Shown piece by piece: positions 56,471-64,000 of a stretch of DNA of 64,000 nt. The DNA comes from Gammaproteobacteria bacterium (lineage in GTDB: Bacteria; Pseudomonadota; Gammaproteobacteria; JAUZRS01), in the NCBI GenBank assembly GCA_030949385.1, contig JAUZSP010000001.1, forward strand, positions 62,001 through 126,000, read 5' to 3'. Position 1 is the first letter of the stretch. The number at the start of each line of letters is the position of its first letter. The position numbers were made by a program, and so were the translations under genes. The notes below the pieces were generated by a model. That model was not told the origin of the DNA, searched no databases, and saw only the letters and a list, made by a program, of their open reading frames with translations.

Positions 56471-56965
56471 ATGAAAAATATTGTGCAGAAACAGAGTTTA
56501 ACGACCTTATTGGTTGCGTTTGTTTTGGGTTTGATCAGCTCGGTTTTTCTGGCCAAAGCATTTTTACCTATGTTGTTGGTGAATGAATTTAAAAGCCCGT
56601 TGCCCTTTGAACGTACCTTGTCGATGATTGAGGCGAACGCCATTGAAGCGGGTTTGGATGTGCCGAAAGAGTGGCAAGCGGATCGCCGTCAGCAGTATAA
56701 AATGCTGACGGGCATTGATATTGGGGCTAACGGTCTATTGACGGCCTGTGACCCTAAGTTGGGCGCAGCGTTGCTAAAAGAGGATCGTTATAAAGTGCTG
56801 TCGGTGTTGTTGCCTTGCTCGATTGCGGTCTATCGCAAAAAAGACGGACGCACGTATGTGGCGACTTTGAATGTGGAGTTTTTGAGTTTTGCCTTTGGTG
56901 GCAAAGCTGGCGAGAGCTTGAAAGAGTTTGCTCCGTTGCTGGAGAGGATTACGCATTTAAAGTAG
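56471..56965 (+). CDS. DUF302 family protein with membrane anchor
   Basis: This 164-residue protein has an N-terminal hydrophobic segment (LLVAFVLGLISSVFLAKAF, about 14-32), acting as signal anchor or signal peptide. A DUF302-like domain follows, recognised by a CDP..GAALLKEDRYKVLSVLLP core and the closing CSIAVYRKKDGRTYVATLN. The function of DUF302 proteins is not established. It lies 29 bases after nfo. Confidence 0.7.
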   Translation: MKNIVQKQSLTTLLVAFVLGLISSVFLAKAFLPMLLVNEFKSPLPFERTLSMIEANAIEAGLDVPKEWQADRRQQYKMLTGIDIGANGLLTACDPKLGAALLKEDRYKVLSVLLPCSIAVYRKKDGRTYVATLNVEFLSFAFGGKAGESLKEFAPLLERITHLK

Positions 56966-56997
56966 GTTGGGTTTTAGCCCATAGGGCGTAACCCAAC
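56966..56997. repeat. REP-like hairpin downstream of the DUF302 gene
   Basis: GTTGGGTT (56966-56973) pairs with AACCCAAC (56990-56997), with an AGGGCG loop. It is similar in layout to the hairpins at 16111 and 39030. Confidence 0.45.
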
Positions 56998-57040
56998 ATC
57001 GGGAAGAGGGGCATCAATCGGAATCGGTTTTATTGGATTG

Positions 57041-60000
57041 TTACGAAGCTTGTTTTTTCCTCTTCCCAAAGCCACCCCCACCGGGGGTTGCCAAAATCAA
57101 ACAATCCCCGGCCTTCAGATCAACCTGATCTTGGCTGCTCAAATCAACTCGTGTTCCATCCGCACGTTCTACCCACGTTTCCCCCACCTCGCCATTGCCC
57201 CCACCGGCCAAACCGTAAGGCGCTTCGATGCGCCGATTGGCTAAAATGGCGACGCTCATCGGCTCTAAAAAGCGCAGTTGTCGCACCACACCGTTGCCGC
57301 CTCGGTGCTCGCCTTGGCCGCCCGAGTTGGGGCGAATTTCAAAGCGTTCTAAGCGCACGGGGTAGCGCGATTCCAGCACTTCGGGATCGGTGAGGCGGGA
57401 GTTGGTCATGTGGGTCTGCACCGCATCGCAGCCGTCAAAATTGGGGCCTGCACCGCTGCCACCGCAGAGGGTTTCGTAATATTGGTATTTTTGGTTGCCG
57501 AAGGTGAGGTTGTTCATCGTGCCTTGCGAGGCCGCCACGACCCCCAGCGCGCCAAACAGGGCATCCACAATCGCCTGCGAGGTCTCCACATTGCCCGCCA
57601 CTACTGCCGCTGGGTAGCGGGGATTGAGTAGGCAGTCGTCGGGGATTAAAATTTCCAGCGGTTTAAGGCACCCGGCGTTGAGCGGGATCGGCTCTTTGAC
57701 CAGACAGCGAAAGACGTAGAGCACCGCAGCGGTGGTGATGGCCGTGGGGGCGTTCATATTGCCCGGGTGCTGGGGGCTGCTGCCGCTGAAGTCGATCTGC
57801 GCGCTGCGCTCTGTTTTGTTGAGCCGAAGGGTCACTTGGATTTTTGTGCCGTCATCCAGTTTTTGGCAAAAGTGGCCTTCGTGCAGTATGTCCAGTACCC
57901 GCCGTACCGACTCTTCGGCGTTGTCTTGCACATGCTGCATGTAGGCTTGCACGGTTTCTAGGCCAAACTGCTCACTCATCTTTAACAGCTCGTGCTGGCC
58001 TTTTTCACAGGCGGCAATTTGCGCCTGAAAATCGGCTAAGTTTTGTTCAATGTTGCGCGCAGGGTGTTTATCTGCGCTGAGCAGCTCGCGCAGTGTCTTT
58101 TCCTGAAAGGTACCCTCAGAGACCGCTTTGATGTTATCGAGCAAAATGCCCTCTTGATCTAAATGTTGGCTGTTGGGCGGCATGGAACCAGGGCTGATGC
58201 CGCCGATGTCGGCGTGATGGCCACGAGCGGCGACGTAAAACAGCGGCTCTGTGGCAGCGGGCAGAAAGACCGGTTTTACCAAGGTGATGTCGGGCAGATG
58301 AGTACCGCCGTTGTAGGGGTTATTGAGCAGGTAGCTGTCACCTGCGCGCATCGTTCCGGCGTTGTCACGCATCACACAACGGATGCTTTCGCTCATAGAG
58401 CCAAGATGTACCGGCACATGGGGGGGCGTTGGCGATTAGTTCGCCTTGCTGGTCAAACAGCGCGCAGGAAAAATCAAGCCGTTCTTTGATGTTGACCGAG
58501 TGGGCGGTTTTTTCCAGCACCGAACCCATCTGTTCGGCGATGGCCATAAAAAGGTTATTAAAAATTTCTAACATGACCGGATTGACCTGAGTGCCAATGG
58601 CGTGGCGTTTGGGCCGTGCTTTGACACGCTTTAAAATCAGATCGTTCTGGTCGGTACGGCTGGCGTGCCAGTCGGGTTCCAGTACGGTGGTGGCTCCTTG
58701 CTCCAGAATCAGTGCGGGGGCCATTGAATGGGCTTTTTAGAGAGAGTTGCTCACGTTGTAAAATCGGTGTGTTGTGACGGTGCTCGACAAAGTGCACTTT
58801 GGCATTGCGTTGGTTTTTTATTGGCTCGGGTTCGCTGACCTTAGATGGTTGCGTGCGGGTCTCATTGATTAGGATCAGTTCCAACTGGATGGCTTCCACC
58901 ACCAAGGGTTTGTTAGGGTTGATAAAGCCGAACTGCTGCTGGTGCTGCTGCTCAAATGTGTGCTGTAACGTCGCCAAATTATCCAGCGGCAGCAGTAGGC
59001 GAGTGTCGGAGCCTTGGTAGTGCAGATGAAGTTGACGACGCTCTTGCAGCGGGGCGTTGGGTTTGGGTTTTAACTCATCAAACGCTGCTTGGCGCAGTTG
59101 GGAAAAATTTTCGTTGAGGTTGCCAAGTAAATTTTCTGAGAGCGGTTGTTCAATCGCTTTTTGGCGCATCTGGCGCTGTTCTGCCAATCCCATGCCGTAG
59201 GCGGAGAGCATTCCAGCAAAGGGGTGCAGATAGATGCGTTTGATCCCCAGCGCATCGGCAACCAAACAGGCGTGCTGCCCTCCAGCGCCACCAAAACAGC
59301 AGAGGGTGTAGTCGCTTAGATCGTAACCGCGTTGTACGGAGATTTTTTTGATCGCGTTGGCCATGTTCTCCACCGCGATGGCAAGAAAGCCCTTGGCCAG
59401 TTCGATGGGGGTAAAGTGGCTGCCACTTTGGGTTTCGATTTGCTGGCTCAGTTGTTGGAATTTATTGTGTACGATTTCCAAATCAAGGGCTTGGTTCTGC
59501 TCGGCTCCAAAGATCTGCGGGAAAAACTCGGCTTGCAGTTTGCCCAGCAGCAAATTGCAGTCGGTGATGGTCAACGGCCCGCCGTTGCGATAGGCCGCAG
59601 GCCCTGGGTTGGCTCCGGCGGAGTCGGGGCCGACGCGCAGCCGTGCGCCATCAAAGTGCACTATCGACCCCCCTCCTGCGGCCACGGTGTGGATCTGCAT
59701 CATTGGCGCGCGCAATCGAACGCCCGCCACTTCGGTCTCAAACGCGCGTTCCAGCTCGCCGTGGTAGTGACAGACATCGGTGGAGGTGCCGCCCATATCA
59801 AAGCCGATCAATTTTTTAAAACCGGCTTTGTGGGCGGTCTGGATCATGCCGATTACGCCACCCGCAGGGCCGGAGAGCAGCGCGTCTTTACCCTGAAAAC
59901 GGTGCGCTTCTGTCAGACCGCCGTTGGACTGCATAAAGAGCAGTTGGGTCTGTTTCAATGCGTTTTCAATGCGACGGACATAACGGCGCAAAATGGGAGA

Positions 60001-60660
60001 CAGATAGGCATCCACCACGGTGGTATCACCACGGCTGACCAATTTGATCAGCGGGCTGGCTTGGTGGCTGAGGGAAATCTGAGTGAAACCGATCTCTTTG
60101 GCCATTTCGCCCAAGATCTGTTCCTGTTCGGGGTAGCGGTAAGCAAACATCAAGACGATGGCCACGGAACGCAGGCCGTGAGCAAAGGCCGCTTGCAACT
60201 GCTGACGGCTTTGCTGGAGGTCAAGCGGTGTGACCAGAGCTCCGTCGGTGGCACGGCGTTCACTGATTTCAATCACCTCGGAGTAGAGCATTTCAGGGCG
60301 CTGGATGTTGAGCGCAAACAGATCGGGGCGCGATTGATAGGAGATTTTCAGCGCGTCTCGAAAGCCGACGGTGATGGCCAGCAGCGTTGGCTCTCCTTTG
60401 CGCTCCAACAGGGCGTTGGTGGCCACGGTGGTGCCCATTTTGACCGCTTCGATCTGCTCGGTGGGCAGGGGGGTGTTGTCACCCAACTGCATCAGTTGGC
60501 GAATGCCGTGCAGGGCAGCATCCTCGTAGGCTTTGGGGTTTTCCGACAGCAGTTTGTGGCTGATTAGCTCGCCCTGTGGGGTTTGGGCGATGATGTCCGT
60601 AAAGGTGCCGCCACGATCAATCCAGAATTGCCAATATTTTTTTAAAGGGTTTTCATGCAT
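57041..60660 (-). CDS. 5-oxoprolinase-like HyuA-HyuB fusion (frame-broken)
   Basis: Three minus-strand frames (60660-58558, 58724-58365, 58417-57041) read as one hydantoinase/oxoprolinase of about 1,205 residues. The HyuA half has [20 protein letters not shown] at its start, GPAGGVIGM and [15 protein letters not shown]. The HyuB half has [55 protein letters not shown] and GGGFGKR near the end. Breaks fall at G5 (58716-58720) and G7 (58420-58426) on the plus strand, each one base too long. ATP-dependent 5-oxoprolinase converts pyroglutamate to glutamate; the substrate here is inferred. The start overlaps the hisC end by 19 bases. Confidence 0.85.
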
Positions 60661-61697
60661 GCAATTAACTGTTCACACTCTTGTTGTGTACCAACGGTGA
60701 TGCGCAGATATTGGCTGATCTCAGCGGGTTGTTTGAAGTGGCGCACAATGATGCTTTGTTCGCGTAGGCTTTGGCTGATCTGCTCAGCGTCTTTCTCGGG
60801 GTGGCTGACAAAGAGAAAGTTAGCACTCGATGGCAGCACGTTAAACCCTAGATCTTCCAATTGTTGTTGCAGCCATTGGCGAGAGTCGATTATTTTCTGG
60901 CAGCTCTGTTCAAAGTAACGTTGATCGTGCAGAGCGGCTACTGCACCCGCTTGAGCGAAACGATCCAGTGGGTAGGAGTTGAAGCTGTTTTTAACCCGCT
61001 CCAGTCCGTTGACCAGATCCCGATGACCCAAGGCAAAACCGACCCGTAGACCGGCCAGTGAGCGAGATTTGGAGAAGGTCTGAATCACCAATAAATTAGG
61101 GTAGTCATTGACCAAGCTGGCGGCGGATTGGCCACCGAAGTCGATGTAGGCTTCATCAACCACCACCACGGAATTGCGGTTGAACTCCAGCAGTTGGCGA
61201 ATCTGATCCAGCGGCAACAGTTGACCGGTGGGGGCGTTGGGATTGGGGAAAATAATACCGCCGTTGTCGATGCGGTAGTCTTCTAGGTCAATCTCCAACT
61301 TGTCATTCAGCGGTATTTTTTCCGCATTGACTTCATAAAGACCGCAGTAAACGGGATAAAAACTGTAACTGATCTCGGGATAGAGCAGCGGTTTGTCTTG
61401 TTTTAATAGAGCTTGAAAGGTGTGCGCCAGCACCTCATCGGAACCGTTGCCAACAAACACCTGATCTGGGGAAAGCTGGTGGTAGTCAGCCAAGGTCTGT
61501 TTTAGGGCATCGGCGTTGGGGTCGGGGTAGAGGCGCAGTTGTTCGCTGGCCTCTTGTGTCAGTGCCGCCAGCACCTTGGGCGAGGGCGGATAGGGGTTTT
61601 CATTGGTGTTGAGTTTGATCAGCTGTTCGGTTTTGGGCTGCTCACCCGGTACGTAGGGGGTGAGCTTGGAGACGATTTGGCTCCAAAAACGGCTCAT
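60642..61697 (-). CDS. hisC: Histidinol-phosphate aminotransferase
   Basis: This 351-residue class I/II PLP aminotransferase of histidine synthesis has the typical start [34 protein letters not shown] near residue 30 and [18 protein letters not shown] near 82. It also has the PLP-binding FPNPNAPTG and [11 protein letters not shown], and the Schiff-base lysine in [15 protein letters not shown] near 210. The ATG overlaps the smpB stop (ATGA). In some bacteria HisC-like enzymes also act on aromatic amino acids. Confidence 0.95.
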   Translation of the reverse strand: MSRFWSQIVSKLTPYVPGEQPKTEQLIKLNTNENPYPPSPKVLAALTQEASEQLRLYPDPNADALKQTLADYHQLSPDQVFVGNGSDEVLAHTFQALLKQDKPLLYPEISYSFYPVYCGLYEVNAEKIPLNDKLEIDLEDYRIDNGGIIFPNPNAPTGQLLPLDQIRQLLEFNRNSVVVVDEAYIDFGGQSAASLVNDYPNLLVIQTFSKSRSLAGLRVGFALGHRDLVNGLERVKNSFNSYPLDRFAQAGAVAALHDQRYFEQSCQKIIDSRQWLQQQLEDLGFNVLPSSANFLFVSHPEKDAEQISQSLREQSIIVRHFKQPAEISQYLRITVGTQQECEQLIACMKTL

Positions 61698-62177
61698 CCT
61701 CGATCTCGCATCAGGCGTTGTTTGTCCCGTTGCCAGTCTCGATCTTTGATCAGCGCCCGTTTGTCGTGGTCTTTGCGACCTTTGGCCAAGCCGATCTCCA
61801 GCTTGGCGCGACCGTGTTTCCAGTAGAGCGCCAAAGGCACGACGGTAAAGCCCTTGCGATCCACGGCGCTGCTGAGTTTATTGATCTCAGAGCGATTCAG
61901 CAGCAGTTTACGCGCGCGCATCGGTGCGGGGTGGATGTGGGTGGAGGCGGAGAGCAGGGGTGAGATGTGGCAGCCGATGAGCGAGACCTCACCGTCGCGC
62001 ACAAAGACGTAACTTTCACTCAGTTGCACGCGCCCATCACGCAGGCTTTTGACCTCCCAGCCTTGCAGGGAGAGTCCCGCCTCGTAACGGTCTTCGATAA
62101 AGTAGTCATGCGTCGCCTTCTTGTTGAGGGCGATGGTGCTACCGCTGGATCTGGGTTTCTTTTTTTTGTCTGGCCAT
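61694..62177 (-). CDS. smpB: SsrA-binding protein SmpB (one frameshift)
   Basis: SmpB binds tmRNA and is essential for trans-translation. The start at 62177 (MARQKK) is followed, after an A8 run on the minus strand (complement of 62160-62167) that is one base too long, by [40 protein letters not shown] and [20 protein letters not shown]. The C-terminal tail ends [15 protein letters not shown]. With seven A the protein is continuous at about 160 residues. Its RNA partner ssrA is about 12 kb away in this window. Confidence 0.9.
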
Positions 62178-62254
62178 AGGGGAGTATTATAAGCCGTTTG
62201 GTCTGTTTTGTCCTAAATTGATATGGGTTTGCACTTGTTCTTGTGCTTATTATT

Positions 62255-62645
62255 TTAAGGCAACTCAACCTTGAGCGGAGCAACCCAATCCTCAGCACGA
62301 TGTTCAACCACCACATCGGTATTGATGCCGCCACGGATATTAAACTTACCGGTTAAACGCATAAAAGACGGCTGACAGGCTTTGACCAGATCATCCAGAA
62401 TGCGATTGGTAACGTCTTCGTGGAAATGCCCCTCTTCGCGGAACGTCCAGAGATAGAGTTTGAGGGATTTCAGCTCAACGCACTCTTTAGCAGGAACGTA
62501 TTCCAGCAAAAAAGGTCGCAAAATCCGGTTGGCCGGTTTTGGGACAGACGCAGGTGAACTCAGGAATGTTCATGCGAATGGTGTAGTCGCGTTCGCCTCT
62601 TGGGTTGGGAAAGGTTTCCAATGAATGAGTGGGCTGAGTGGACAT
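62255..62645 (-). CDS. queF: NADPH-dependent 7-cyano-7-deazaguanine reductase QueF (one frameshift)
   Basis: QueF reduces preQ0 to preQ1 in queuosine synthesis. The start at 62645 gives [20 protein letters not shown], then [13 protein letters not shown] with the catalytic cysteine. After an extra T (complement of the A6 run 62508-62513) it continues [36 protein letters not shown] and [17 protein letters not shown]. This is the short unimodular type of about 129 residues. Only the portion from 62521 downward is open as written. Confidence 0.9.
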
Positions 62646-62845
62646 GATGGTCGGCTCCTGCTGTAAAAAACCGGCGAGTATAGCACCCTTCGATGGGGCT
62701 ATTTAGGCAGGGTTGTCAGTTGAGTCTCGTGTTAGGGAGGCTGATTTGGGAAAAAGGGTTTGATTCCACTGGAAATTTCTCAACAGCTTGGTTAGGCTGC
62801 GCGACACGATCTAAGCATTCTTCTGAGTAGCCATCGAACCATAAT

Positions 62846-64000
62846 ATGCGTCTGAGTAAAATCAAATTAGCGGGCTTCAAATCTTTTGTTGATCCGACCA
62901 CCATTCACATCCCCAGTAACTTGATTGGCATTGTCGGCCCCAATGGCTGTGGTAAATCCAATGTCATTGATGCGGTGCGTTGGGTGATGGGAGAGTCTTC
63001 AGCCAAACATTTGCGTGGCGCGTCGATGGACGATGTGATCTTCACCGGCTCCTCGGCGCGTAAGCCGGTGGGGCAAGCTTCGGTGGAGCTGGTGTTTGAT
63101 AACAGCGACGGCACCTTAGGGGGCGAGTACGCCAGTTACAGTGAAATTGCTTTGAAACGGCGCATCACTCGCGAAGGCCAATCGCAATATTTTCTCAATA
63201 ACAGCCGTTGTCGTCGCCGTGACATCACCGATATTTTTCTCGGTACCGGTCTGGGACCGCGCAGCTACGCCATTATCGAGCAGGGGATGGTGAATCGTCT
63301 GATTGAAGCCAAACCGGAAGAGCTGCGAGTTTATCTGGAAGAGGCCGCAGGCATTTCCAAATACAAAGAACGCCGCCGTGAAACAGAAAACCGCATTCGC
63401 CACACCCGTGAAAATCTAGAGCGTCTTGACGATCTACGCGAAGAATTGGAGAAACAGCTCGAACGTCTGAAACGCCAAGCGGCCACGGCCCGTCGCTTTA
63501 AAACCTTAAAAGAGGAAGAGCGTCGTCTCAAAGCGGAGTTGTTGGCGCTGCGTTATCGCGATCTAAATCAGGAGTTGGAACAGAAGCAGGGTCGTCAGTC
63601 GGCTTTAGAGACCGAACTGGAAGCGAGCATTGCCCAGCAGCGTTCCATTGAACGTCATATTGAAGCGGATCGGCAGCGTTACAGCGAAGCCAACGATGCG
63701 TTTAATGCCATTCAGGCTAAATTTTATCAGCTCGGTGGTGAGATCAGCCGAGTTGAACAGAGCATTCAACATCTGCGTGAGAGTCGTTCTAAGGCGGAAC
63801 GTGAACTTCAGCAGGTTTTGGGTCTGTGGCAAGAGCTTGAAGAGCACATCGCCAGCGAGCAGATGCAGTTGGAACAACTGAACGAGCAGCGCTTGCAAGA
63901 TGAACCGGCGCAAGAAGAGCTGTTGATGCAGCAAGAGATGCAGGCAGATCAGTTGCAGACGGCGGAAGAAGCGATGGAGGCGTGGCAGCAGCAGTGGCAC
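62846..64000 (+). CDS. smc: Chromosome partition protein SMC (N-terminal part, runs off the window)
   Basis: The ATG at 62846 opens MRLSKIKLAGFKSFVDPTTI with Walker A GIVGPNGCGKSNVIDAVRWV near residue 30. The R-loop region (LRGASMDDVIFTGSSARKP) and Q-loop region follow, and from about residue 165 a long coiled coil rich in Glu, Gln and Arg. The frame stays open to the end of the window, 385 codons. SMC with ScpAB condenses and segregates chromosomes. It is divergent from queF; the 200 bases between them hold no recognised gene. Confidence 0.95.
   Translation, partial: MRLSKIKLAGFKSFVDPTTIHIPSNLIGIVGPNGCGKSNVIDAVRWVMGESSAKHLRGASMDDVIFTGSSARKPVGQASVELVFDNSDGTLGGEYASYSEIALKRRITREGQSQYFLNNSRCRRRDITDIFLGTGLGPRSYAIIEQGMVNRLIEAKPEELRVYLEEAAGISKYKERRRETENRIRHTRENLERLDDLREELEKQLERLKRQAATARRFKTLKEEERRLKAELLALRYRDLNQELEQKQGRQSALETELEASIAQQRSIERHIEADRQRYSEANDAFNAIQAKFYQLGGEISRVEQSIQHLRESRSKAERELQQVLGLWQELEEHIASEQMQLEQLNEQRLQDEPAQEELLMQQEMQADQLQTAEEAMEAWQQQWH

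Noticed and set aside
59332-60567. A 411-codon plus-strand frame
   Set aside because: It is antisense to the well-supported oxoprolinase gene and has no recognisable domains.

Overview
This is a gammaproteobacterial chromosome window. The evidence is the gene order tRNA cluster-tig-clpP-clpX-lon-hupB-ppiD, the presence of rarA, hflD, cyaY, purL, queF and smc, and the tmRNA tag ANDDNYALAA. The genus cannot be fixed from the sequence alone. Housekeeping blocks alternate with three accessory zones.

Bases 1-10313 hold the right part of a type 1 BREX phage-defence operon: pglX, pglZ and brxL, with brxABC presumably left of base 1. A Septu/retron-type ATPase plus HNH nuclease pair (ptuA/ptuB-like) lies between pglX and pglZ and is joined to its neighbours by 4-base ATGA overlaps. 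pglX is damaged by three frameshifts and by an inserted remnant of an AlbA_2-type gene. Then come lolA-rarA, a CbiM-like membrane protein, a WbuC cupin, and a minus-strand operon (21743 to 16253) encoding a K+ channel, a lipoprotein, a double DUF350 protein, a GCS2-type ligase and an AstE-type hydrolase.

Bases 21877-36985 are core: tRNAs Pro, Arg, His and Leu with a half tRNA, tig-clpP-clpX-lon (heat-shock promoter before lon), hupB, tRNAs Val and Asp, ppiD, fabI, yejABE and yqjG. Next come a ten-repeat propeller lipoprotein, a fatty acid hydroxylase and hflD.

Bases 40796-44919 form an integron-type cassette array without an integrase in view. It has two well-formed attC sites, a cassette with two small membrane proteins, a cassette with a XamI-like restriction-modification system, and three copies of a 150-base ORF-less element. 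That element's ends would complete a perfect 19-base inverted repeat if it were circularised. cyaY follows.

Bases 45558-49229 hold ssrA (tmRNA) on the minus strand, with a 294-base group I intron in its T loop. Just downstream is a LAGLIDADG homing endonuclease gene split by an IS630-family element, which is itself split by an IS4-family element. The rest is core: a GGDEF protein, aat, tRNA-Asn, a small DUF3149-like protein, purL, nfo, a 5-oxoprolinase-like protein, hisC, smpB, queF and the start of smc.

Caution: many genes, including lolA, rarA, smpB, queF and the oxoprolinase, carry single-base gains in homopolymer runs. Consensus errors are likely, so several broken genes here may be intact in the organism.
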